Of a DNA stretch of 64,000 bases, positions 51,406 to 62,615 are shown in pieces. The notes beneath the pieces are model-generated. The model worked only from the letters and a program-made list of their open reading frames with translations, made no database searches and was not told the origin of the DNA. This DNA is from Eretmocerus hayati. Lineage: Eukaryota; Arthropoda; Insecta; Hymenoptera; Aphelinidae. The stretch covers positions 72,685,186 to 72,749,185 of the forward strand of contig CM056743.1 of the NCBI GenBank assembly GCA_029851415.1, in the 5' to 3' direction. The stretch's first letter is position 1, and every line of letters begins with the position of its first letter. Position numbers and translations under genes: made by a program.

Positions 51406-54400
51406 GGATGATCCAAACGGATTCTGAGAGCAATAAATTAGCATGGGAATATCAGCTAAGTCAGATTTCGATGGGTCGTCAAAAACTCAATGTTTGCACT
51501 GGGTCCACATTGAACTCAGCACAAACACTCATATCTCTGCCGGGAGTTGCTCTAAGGGGATGATCAGAACGGATTCTGGGAGCAATAAATTAGCAATAGA
51601 ATATAAGCTAAGTTAGGTTCCGATCGGTCAGCATAAACCCAATGTTTGTGCTGGGTCCACATTGAACTCAGCACAAGCACTCATATCTCCGCCGGGAATG
51701 GCTCCGAGGGGATGATCAGAATAGATTCTGGGAGCAATAAATTAGCGATGAAATATAAGCTAAGTCAGGTTTCGATGGGTCGACAAAAACTGAATGTTTG
51801 TGCTGGGTCCACATTGAACTCAGCACAAGCACTCATATCTCCGCCGGGGAATGCTCTGAGGGGATGATCAAAATAGATTCTGGAAGCAATGAAGAAGCAA
51901 TAAAATATAAGCTAAGTCAGGTTTCGACGGGTCGACGAAAACTCGATGTTTGTGCTGTGTCGACATTGGACTCAGCACGAACACTTATATCTCCGCCGGG
52001 AGTTGCTCTAAGGGGATGATCAGAACGGATTCTGAGGGCAATAAAGTGGCAATGGAATATAAGCTAAGTCAGGTTTCGATGGGTTGACAAAAACTCAATG
52101 TTTGTGCTGGGTCCACATTGAACTCAGCACAAGCATTCATATCTCCGCCGGAAATCGCTCTGAGGGGATGATCAAAATGTATTCTGGGAGCAATGAATCA
52201 GCAATAAAATATAAGCTAAGTCAGGTTTGGATGGGTCGCCAAAAACTCTATGTTTGTCCTGGGTCCACATGGAACTCAGCACAAACACTCATATCTCCGC
52301 CGGAAGTTGCTCTAAGGGGATGATCAAAACGGATTCTGAGAGCAATAAATTAGAAATGAAATATGAGCTAAGTTAGGTTCCGATAGGTCAGCGAAAATCC
52401 AATGTTTGTGCTGAGTCCACATTGAACTCAGCACAAGCACTCATATCTCCGCCGGGAATTGCTCTGAGGGGATGATCAAAACGGATTCTGAGAGCAATAA
52501 ATTAGCAATGGAATATCAGCTAAGTCAGGTTTCGATGGGTCGTCAAAAACTCAATGTTTGCCCTGGGTCCACATTGAACTCAGCACAAACACTCAGTCTC
52601 CGCTGGAAGTTGCTCTGAGGGGATGATCAAAACGGATTCTGAGAGCGATGAATTAGCAATGAAATCTGAGCTAAGTTAGGGTCCGATAGGTAGTCGAAAA
52701 CCCAATGTTTGTGCTGGGTCCACATTGAAATCAGCACAAACACTCATATCTCCGCCGGAAGTTGCTCTAAGGGGATGATCAAAACGGATTCTGAGAGCGA
52801 TGAATTAGCAATGAAATATAAGCTAAGTTAGGTTCCGATAGGTCAGCGAAAATCCAATGTTTGTGCTGAGTCCACATTGAACTCATCACAAGCACTCATA
52901 TCTCCGCCGGGAATTGCTCTGAGGGGATGATCAAAACGGATTCAGGGAGCAATAAATTAGCAATAGAATAGAGGCTAAGTCAGGTTTCGATGGGTCGACG
53001 ATATCTCGATGTTTGTGCTGGGTCCACATTGAGCTCAGCACAAAAACTCACATCTCCGCCGGAAGATGCTCTGAGGGGATGATCAAAACGGATTCTGAGA
53101 GCGATGAATTAGCAATAGAATATAAGCTAGGTTAGGTTCCGATAGGTCAGCGGAAACCCAATGTTTGTGCTGGGTCCACATTGAACTCAGCACAAGTATT
53201 CATATCTCCGCCGGCAATCGCTCTGAGGGAATAATCAAAATAGATTCTGGGAGCAATGAATCAGCAATAAAATATAAGCTAAGTCAGGTTTCGATGGGTC
53301 GCCAGGAACACAATGTTTGTCCTGGGTCCACATGGAACTCAGCACAAATACTCATATCTCCGCCGGAAGTTGCTCTAAGGGGATGATCAAAACGGATTCT
53401 GAGAGCAATAAATTAGCGATAAAATATAAGCTAAGTTAGGTTCCGATAGGTCGGCGAAAACCCAATGTTTGTGCTGGGTCCCTATTGAACTCAGCACAAG
53501 CACTCATATCTCTGCCGGAAATTGCTCTGAGGGGATGATCGAAATAGATTCTGGGAGCGATAAATTAGCAATGAAATTTCAGCTAAGTCAGGTTTCGATG
53601 GGTGACAAAAACTCAATGTTAGCGCTGGGTCCACATTGAACTCAGCACAAACACTCATATCTCTGCCGGAAGTTGCTCTAAGGGGATGATCAGAACGGAT
53701 TCTGGGAGCAATAAATTAGCAATAGAATATAAGCTCAGTTAGGTTCCGATTGGTCAGCATAAACCCAATGTTTGTGCTGGGTCCACATTGAACTCAGCAC
53801 AAGCACTCATATCTCCGCCGGGAATGGCTCCGAGGGGATGATCAGAATAGATTCTGGGAGCAATAAATTAGCGATGAAATATAAGCTAAGTCAGGTTTCG
53901 ATTGGTCGACAAAAACTAAATGTTTGTGCTGGGTCCACATTGAATTCAGCACAAGCACTCATATCTCCGCCGGGGAATGCTCTGAGGGGATGATCAAAAT
54001 AGATTCTGGAAGAAATGAATAAGCAATAGAATAAAAGCTAAGTCAGGTTTCGACGGGTCGACGAAAACTCGATGTTTGTGCTGTGTCGACATTGGACTCA
54101 GCACAAACACTTATATCTCCGCCGGGAGTTGCTCTAACGGGATGATCAGAACGGATTCTGAGAGCAATAAATTGGCAATGGAATATAAGCTAAGTCAGGT
54201 TTCGATGGGTTGACAAAAACTCAATGTTTGTGCTGGGTCCACATTGAACTCAGCACAAGCATTCATATCTCCGCCGGAAATCGCTCTGAGGGGATAATCA
54301 AAATATATTCTGGGAGCAATGAATCAGCAATAAAATATAAGCTAAGTCAGGTTTTGATGGGTCGCCAAAAACTCTATGTTTGTCCTGGGTCCACATGGAA

Positions 54401-57400
54401 CTCACCACAAACACTCATGTCTCCGCCGGAAGTTGCTCTAAGGGGATGATCAAAACGGATTCTGAGAGCAATAAATTAGCAATGAAATATAAGCTAAGTT
54501 AGGTTCCGATAGGTCAGCGGAAATCCAATGTTTGTGCTGAGTCCCCATTGAACTCAGCACAAGCACTCATATCTCCGCCGGGACTTGCTCTGAGGGGATG
54601 ATCAAAACGGATTCTGAGAGCAATGAATTAGCAATGGAATATCAGCTAAGTCAGGTTTCGATGGGTCGTCAAAAACTCAATGTTTGCGCTGGGTCCACAT
54701 CGAACTCAGCACAAACACTCATATCTCCGCTGGAAGTTCTTCTTAGGGGATGATCAAAACGGATTCTGAGAGGGATGAATTAGCAATGAAATCTAAGCTA
54801 AGTTAGGGTCCGATAGGTAGGCGAAAACCCAATGTTTGTGCTGGGTCCACATTGAACTCAATACAAGCACTCATATCTCCGCCAGAAATTGCTCTGAGGG
54901 GATGATCAGAATAGATTCTGGAAGCGATAAATCAGCAATAGAATAGAGGCTAAGTCAGGTTTCGATGGGTCGACGAAATCTCGATGTTTGTGCTGGGTCC
55001 ACATTGAACTCAGCACAAACACTCACATCTCCGCCGGAAGATGCTCTGAGGGGATGATCAAAACGGATTCTGAGGGCAATAAAGTGGCAATGGAATATAA
55101 GCTAAGTCAGGTTTCGATGGGTTGACAAAAACTCAATGTTTGTGCTGGGTCCACATTGAACTCAGCACAAGCATTCATATCTCCGCCGGAAATCGCTCTG
55201 AGGGGATAATCAAAATGTATTCTGGGAGCAATGAATCAGCAATAAAATATAAGCTAAGTCAGGTTTGGATGGGTCGCCAAAAACTCTATGTTTGTCCTGG
55301 GTCCACATGGAACTCAGCACAAACACTCATATCTCCGCCGGAAGTTGCTCTAAGGGGATGATCAAAACGGATTCTGAGAGCAATAAATTAGAAATGAAAT
55401 ATGAGCTAAGTTAGGTTCCGATAGGTCAGCGAAAATCCAATGTTTGTGCTGAGTCCACATTGAACTCAGCACAAGCACTCATATCTCCGCCGGGAATTGC
55501 TCTGAGGGGATGATCAAAACGGATTCTGAGAGCAATAAATTAGCAATGGAATATCAGCTAAGTCAGGTTTCGATGGGTCGTCAAAAACTCAATGTTTGCG
55601 CTGGGTCCACATTGAACTCAGCACAAACACTCAGTCTCCGCTGGAAGTTGCTCTGAGGGGATGATCAAAACGGATTCTGAGAGCGATGAATTAGCAATGA
55701 AATCTGAGCTAAGTTAGGGTCCGATAGGTAGTCGAAAACCCAATGTTTGTGCTGGGTCCACATTGAAATCAGCACAAACACTCATATCTCCGCCGGAAGT
55801 TGCTCTAAGGGGATGATCAAAACGGATTCTGAGAGCGATGAATTAGCAATGAAATATAAGCTAAGTTAGGTTCCGATAGGTCAGCGAAAATCCAATGTTT
55901 GTGCTGAGTCCACATTGAACTCATCACAAGCACTCATATCTCCGCCGGGAATTGCTCTGAGGGGATGATCAAAACGGATTCAGGGAGCAATAAATTAGCA
56001 ATAGAATAGAGGCTAAGTCAGGTTTCGATGGGTCGACGATATCTCGATGTTTGTGCTGGGTCCACATTGAGCTCAGCACAAAAACTCACATCTCCGCCGG
56101 AAGATGCTCTGAGGGGATGATCAAAACGGATTCTGAGAGCGATGAATTAGCAATAGAATATAAGCTAGGTTAGGTTCCGATAGGTCAGCGGAAACCCAAT
56201 GTTTGTGCTGGGTCCACATTGAACTCAGCACAAGTATTCATATCTCCGCCGGCAATCGCTCTGAGGGAATAATCAAAATAGATTCTGGGAGCAATGAATC
56301 AGCAATAAAATATAAGCTAAGTCAGGTTTCGATGGGTCGCCAGGAACACAATGTTTGTCCTGGGTCCACATGGAACTCAGCACAAATACTCATATCTCCG
56401 CCGGAAGTTGCTCTAAGGGGATGATCAAAACGGATTCTGAGAGCAATAAATTAGCGATAAAATATAAGCTAAGTTAGGTTCCGATAGGTCGGCGAAAACC
56501 TAATGTTTGTGCTGGGTCCCTATTGAACTCAGCACAAGCACTCATATCTCTGCCGGGAATTGCTCTGAGGGGATGATCGAAATAGATTCTGGGAGCGATA
56601 AATTAGCAATGAAATTTCAGCTAAGTCAGGTTTCGATGGGTGACAAAAACTCAATGTTAGCGCTGGGTCCACATGGAACTCAGCACAAACACTCATATCT
56701 CTGCCGGAAGTTGCTCTAAGGGGATGATCAGAACGGATTCTGGGAGCAATAAATTAGCAATATAATATAAGCTCAGTTAGGTTCCGATTGGTCAGCATAA
56801 ACCCAATGTTTGTGCTGGGTCCACATTGAACTCAGCACAAGCACTCATATCTCCGCCGGGAATGGCTCCGAGGGGATGATCAGAATAGATTCTGGGAGCA
56901 ATAAATTAGCGATGAAATATAAGCTAAGTCAGGTTTCGATTGGTCGACAAAAACTGAATGTTTGTGCTGGGTCCACATTGAATTCAGCACAAGCACTCAT
57001 ATCTCCGCCGGGGAATGCTCTGAGGGGATGATCAAAATAGATTCTGGAAGAAATGAATAAGCAATAGAATATAAGCTAAGTCAGGTTTCGACGGGTCGAC
57101 GAAAACTCGATGTTTGTGCTGTGTCGACATTGGACTCAGCACAAACACTTATATCTCCGCCGGGAGTTGCTCTAACGGGATGATCAGAACGGATTCTGAG
57201 AGCAATAAATTGGCAATGGAATATAAGCTAAGTCAGGTTTCGATGGGTTGACAAAAACTCAATGTTTGTGCTGGGTCCACATTGAACTCAGCACAAGCTT
57301 CCATATCTCCGCCGGAAATTGCTCTGAGGGGAGGATCAAATAAGATTCTGTGAGCAATAAATTAGCAATGAAATATAAGCTGAGTCAGGTTTCGATGGGT

Positions 57401-57481
57401 CGACAAAAACTCAATGTTTGTGCTGGGTCCACATTGAACTCAGCACAAGCACTCATATCTCCGCCGGAATATACTCTGAGG
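51406..57481 (+). repeat. 40-monomer higher-order unit (6,076 bp), copy 2
   Basis: Colinear with 45,330-51,405. The first half matches the first half of copy 1 and the second matches the second: 'tttgccctgggtcc' (46,486 and 52,562) against 'tttgcgctgggtcc' (49,524 and 55,600); 'aacccaatg' against 'aacctaatg'; 'gcaatagaatataagctc' against 'gcaatataatataagctc'; 'aaactaaatg' against 'aaactgaatg'. A few changes are private to one copy, for example 'cagcctaaacac' near 49,696 and 'ggggatgatcaaaatg' near 52,165, where the others read 'ggggataatc'. These argue that both copies really exist. Confidence 0.9.
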
Positions 57482-60400
57482 GGATGATCAAAGTAGATTC
57501 TGGGAGCAATAAATTAGCAATGGAATATCAGCTAAGTCAGGTTTCGATGGGTCGTCAAAAACTCAATGTTTGCGCTGGGTCTACATGGAACTCAGCACAA
57601 ACACTCATATCTCTGCCGGAAGTTGCTCTAAGGGGATGATCAGAACGGATTCTGGGAGCAATCAATTAGCAATAAAATATAAGCTACGTTAGGTTCCGAT
57701 CGGTCAGCATAAACCCAATGTTTGTGCTGGGTCCACATTGAGCTCAGCACAAGCACTCATATCTCCGCCGGAAATTGCTCTGAGGGGATGATCAAAATAG
57801 ATTCTGGGACCAATAAATTAGCAATGAAATTTCAGCTGAATCAGGTTCCGATGGGTCGACAAAAACCCAATGTTTGCGCTGGGTCCACATTGAACTCAGC
57901 ACAAACACTTATATCTCCGCCGGAAGTTGCTCTAAGGAGATGAGCAGAACGGATTCTGAGAGCAATAAATTAGCAATGGAATTTCAGCTAAGTTAGGTTC
58001 CGATAGAATGGCGAGAACCCAATGTTTGCGCTGGGTCCTCAATTGAACTCAGCATAAGCATTCATATCTCCGCGGGAAATTGCTCTCAGGGGATGATGAA
58101 ACTCGATTCTGGGAGCAATAAATTAGCAATGAAATTTCAGCTGCGTCAGGTTTCGATGGGTCGACAAAAACTCAATGTTTGCGCTGGGTCCACATTGAAC
58201 TCAGCACAGAAACTCATATCTCCGCCGGAAGTTGCTCTAAGGGGATGATCGAAACGGATTCTAAGAGCAATGAATTAGCAATGAAATATGAGCTAAGTCA
58301 GCATTCGAAGGGTCGACAAGAACTCAATGTTTCGGCTGGGTCCACATTGAAAATAGCACAAACACTCATATCTTCGCCGGAAGTTGCTCCGAGGGGATGA
58401 TCAAAATAGATTCTGGGAGCAATGAATTAGCAATAAAATATAAGCTAAGTCAGGTTTCGATAGGTTGGCGAGAACCCAATGTTTGTGCTGGGTCCACATT
58501 GAACTCAGCACAAGCACTGATATCTCCGCCGGAAATGGCTCTGAGGGGATGATCAAAATAGATTCTGGGAGCAATGAATTAGCAATAATATATAAGCTGA
58601 GTCAGGTTCCTATGGGTCGACAAAAACTCAATGTTTGTGCTGGGTCCACATTGAACTCAGCACAAGCACTCATATCTCCGCCGGAAATTGCTCTTAGAGG
58701 ATGATCAGAGTAGATTCTGGGAGAAAACTTAGCAATAAAATATGAGCTAAGTCAGGTTTCGATGGGTCGACAAAAACTCAATGTTTGCGCTTGGTCCACA
58801 TTGAACTCGGCACAAATACTTATATCTCCGCCGGAAGTTGCTCTAAGGGGATTAGCAGAACGGATTCTGAGAGCGATAAATTAGCAATAAAATATAAGCT
58901 AAGTTAGGTTCCGATAGGTCGGCGAAAACCCAATGTTTGTGCTGGGTCCACATTGAACTCAGCACTAGCACTCATATCTCCGCGAGAAATTGCTCTGAGG
59001 GGATGATCAAAATAGATTCTGGGAGCAATAAATTAGCAATGAAATTTCAGCTTAGTCAGGTTTCGATGGGTCGACAAGAACTCAATGTTTGTGCTGGGTC
59101 CACATTGAACTCAGCACAAACGATCATATCTCCGCCGGAAGTTGCTCCGAGGGGATGATCAAAATAGATTCTGGGAGCAATAAATTAGCAATAAAATATA
59201 AGCTTAGTCAGGTTTCGATAAGTTGGCGAGAACCCAATGTTTGTGCTGGGTCCGCATTGAACTCAGCACAAGCACTCATATCTCCGCCGGAAATTGCTCT
59301 GAGGGGATGATCAAATTAGATTCTGTGAGCAATAAATTAGCAATGAAATATAAGCTGAGTCAGGTTTCGATAGGTCGACAAAAACTCAATGTTTATGCTG
59401 GGTCCACATTGAACTCAGCACAAGCACTCATATCTCCGCCGGAATATACTCTGAGGGGATGATCAAAGTAGATTCTGGGAGCAATGAATTAGCAATGAAA
59501 TATAAGCTAAGTCAGGTTTCGATGTGTCGACAAGAACTCAATGTTTGTGCTGGGTCCACATTGAACTCAGCACAAACGATCATATCTCCGCCGGAAGTTG
59601 CTCCGAGGGGATGATCAAAATAGATTCTGGGAGCAATAAATTAGCAATAAAATATAAGCTAGGTCAGGTTTCGATGGGTCGACAAAAACTCAATGTTTGC
59701 GCTTGGTCCACATTGAACTCAGCACAAGCACTCAAATCTCCGCCGGAAATGGCTCTGAGGGGATGATCAGAATAGATTCTGCGAGCAATAAATCAGCAAT
59801 GAAATTTCAGCTAAAACAGGTCTCGATGGGTCGACAAGAACTCAATGTTTGTGCTGGGTCCTTATTGAACTCAGCACAAACACTCATATCTCCGCCGGAA
59901 GTTGCTCCGAGGGGATGATCAAAATAGATTCTGGGAGCAATAAATCGGCGATAAAATATGAGCTAAGTCAGCATTCGATGGGTCTACAAGAACTCAATGT
60001 TTGTGCTGTGTCCACATTGAACTCAGCACAAGCACTCATATCTCCGCCGGAATATACTCTGAGGGGATGATCAAAGTAGATTCTGGGAGCAATGAATTAG
60101 CAATGAAATATAAGCTAAGTCAGGTTTCGATGTGTCGACAGCAACTCAATGTTTGTGCTGGGTCCACATTGATCTCAGCACAAGCACTCATATCTCCGCC
60201 GGAAATTGCTCTGGGGGGATGATCAAATTAGATTCTGTGGGCAATAAATTAGCAATGAAATATAAGCTGAGTCAGGTTTCGATGGGTCGACAAAAACTCA
60301 ATGTTTGTGCTGTGTCCACATTGAACTCAGCACAAGCACTCATATCTCCGCCGGAATATATTCTGAGGGGATGATCAGAGTAGATTCTAGGGCAATGAAT

Positions 60401-61280
60401 TAGCAATGGAATATGAGCTAAGTCAGTCTTCGATGTGTCGACAGCAACTCAATGTTTGTGCTGGGTCCACATTGAACTCAGCACAAACACTCATATCTCC
60501 GCCGGAAGTTGCTCCGAGGGGATGATCAAAGTAGATTCTGGGAGGAATAAATTAGCGATAAAATATAAGCTAGGTCAGGTTTCGATGGGTCGTCAAATAC
60601 TCAATGTTTGCGCTGGGTCCACATTGAACTCAGCACAAACACTCATATCTCTGCCGGGAGTTGCTCTAAGGGGATGATCAGAACGGATTCTGAGAGCAAT
60701 AAATTAGCAATAAAATATGAGCTAAGTTAGGTTCCGATAGTTCGGCGAAAACCCAATGTTTGTGCTGGGTCCACATTGAACTCAGCACAAGAACTCATAT
60801 CTCCGCCGGAAATTGCCCTGAGGGGATGATCAGAATAGATCCTCGGAGCGATAAATTAGCAATGAAATTCCAGCTAAAACAGGTTTCGATGGGTCGACAA
60901 AAACTCAATGTTTGCGCTGGGTCCACATTGAACTCATCACAAACACTCATATCTCCGCCGGAAATCGCTCTGAGGAGATGATCAAAATAGATTCTGGGAC
61001 CAATAAATTAGCAATGAAATTTCAGCTAAGTCAGGTTTCGATGGGTCGACAAAAACTCAATGTTTGCGCTGGGTCCACATTGAACTCAGCACAAACACTT
61101 ATATCTCCGCCGGAAGTTGCTCTAAGGAGATGAGCAGAACGGATTCTGAGAGCAATAAATTAACAATGGAATTTCAGCTGAGTTAGGTTCCGATAGTTCG
61201 GCGAAAACCCAATGTTTGTGTTGGGTCCACATTGAACTCAGCACAAGCACTCATATCTCCGCCGGAAGTTGCTCTAAGGG

Positions 61281-61700
61281 GATTAGCAGAACGGATTCTG
61301 AGAGCGATAAATTAGCAATAAAATATAAGCTAAGTTAGGTTCCGATAGGTCGGCGGAAACCCAATGTTTTTGCTGGGTCCACATTGAACTCAGCACGAGC
61401 ACTCATATCTCCGCCGGAAATTGTTCTGAGTTGATGATCAAAATAGATTCTGGGAGCAATAAATTAGCAATGAAATTTCAGCTAAGTCAGGTTTCGATGG
61501 GTCGACAAGAACTCAATGTTTGTGCTGGGTCCCAATTGAACTCAGCACAAACGATCATATCTCCGCCGGAAGTTGCTCCGAGGGGATGATCAAAATAGAT
61601 TCTGGGAGCAATAAATTAGCAATAAATATAAGCTAAGTCAGGTTTCGATAGGTTGGCGAGAACCCAATGTTTGTGCTGGGTCCGCATTGAACTCAGCACA
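61281..61700 (+). repeat. Segment repeated at 63,559-63,977 (about 2.28 kb offset)
   Basis: About 2.7 monomers shared between the two places, with the rare 'gtttttgctggg' and 'gtcccaattgaac' variants. Small differences are 'gcacgagcac' against 'gcacaagcac', 'ctgagttgatgatc' against 'ctgaggggatgatc', and a missing base in 'gcaataaatataagc' near 61,620. The right copy runs to the window edge, so the repeat may be longer. Confidence 0.8.
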
Positions 61701-61822
61701 AGCACTCATATCTCCGCCGGAAATTGCTCTGAGGGGATGATCAAATTAGATTCTGTGAGCAATGAGCTAGCAATAAAATATAAGCTGAGTCAGGTTTCGA
61801 TGGGTCGACAAAAACTCAATGT

Positions 61823-61974
61823 TTGTGCTGGGTCCACATTGAACTCAGCACAAGCACTCATATCTCCGCCGGATTATACTCTGAGGGGATGATCAAAGTA
61901 GATTCTGGGAGCAATGAATTAGCAATGAAATATAAGCTAAGTCAGGTTTCGATGTGTCGACAGCAACTCAATGT
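61823..61974 (+). repeat. Representative 152 bp monomer (prototype copy)
   Basis: This copy is chosen only to fix the phase of the unit. In order it holds: the right part of the dyad ('gtgctgggtcc', 'acatt', 'gaactcagcac'), a variable 'caagcactcatatctccgcc' segment, 'ctctgaggggatgatcaaa' with the TGATCA palindrome, a 'gattctgggagcaatgaatt' segment, an AT-rich block around 'agcaatgaaatataagct', and 'aagtcaggtttcgatg' leading into a GTCGAC palindrome and 'caatg'. The most variable points across the window are TTTGYGCTG, CACAARCACT, the bases after 'ccgg', and the AGTCAGGTTTC / AGTTAGGTTCC choice. Variation is mostly single-base and shared by groups of copies, not random. Confidence 0.9.
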
Positions 61975-62580
61975 TTGTGCTGGGTCCACATTGAACTCAG
62001 CACAAGCACTCATATCTCCGCCGGAATATACTCTGAGGGGATGATCAAAGTAGATTCTGGGAGCAATGAATTAGCAATGAAATATAAGCTAAGTCAGGTT
62101 TCGATGGGTCGACAAAAACTCTATGTTTGCGCTGGGTCCACATTGAACTCAGCACAAACACTCATATCTCCGCCGGAAGTTGCTCCGAGGGAATGATCAA
62201 AATAGATTCTGGGAGCAATAAATTAGCAATAAAATATGAGCTTAGTCAGGTTTCGATAGAATGGCGAGAACCCAATGTTTGCGCTGGGTCCTCAATTGAA
62301 CTCAGCACAAGCATTCATATCTCCGCGGGAAATTGCTCTCAGGGGATGAGAAACTAGATTCTGGGAGCAATAAATTAGCAATGAAATTTCAAATACGTCA
62401 GGTTTCGATGGGTCGACAAAAACTCAATGTTTGCGCTGGGTCCACATTGAACTCAGCACAAAAACTCATATCTCCGCCGGAAGTTGCTCTAAGGGGATGA
62501 TCGAAACGGATTCTGAGAGCAATGAATTAGCAATGAAATATGAGCTAAGTCAGCATTCGAAGGGTCGACAAGAACTCAAT

Positions 62581-62615
62581 GTTTGTGCTGGGTCCACATT
62601 GAACTCAGCACAAAC
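62581..62615. repeat. Conserved dyad (imperfect inverted repeat) within the monomer, representative copy
   Basis: The left arm 'gtttgtgctgggtcc' and the right arm 'gaactcagcacaaac' are reverse complements at 13 of 15 positions and flank the 5-base loop 'acatt'. One of the two mismatches would be a G-U wobble in RNA. The core arms GTGCTG and CAGCAC are retained in most copies across the window. The outer arm is complete only where the right side reads 'cacaaac'; 'cacaagc' copies and 'tttgcgctg' copies lose one outer pair. The element could be a protein-binding dyad, a DNA cruciform, or a hairpin in a satellite transcript. None of these is shown by sequence alone. Confidence 0.75.

Noticed and set aside
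45330..57481. The 6,076 bp repeat as a pure assembly duplication
   Set aside because: Not fully excluded, but private variants in individual copies (near 49,696 and 52,165, and 'acattgaac' against 'acatggaac' near 53,633) argue that the copies are real. Spanning reads would settle it.
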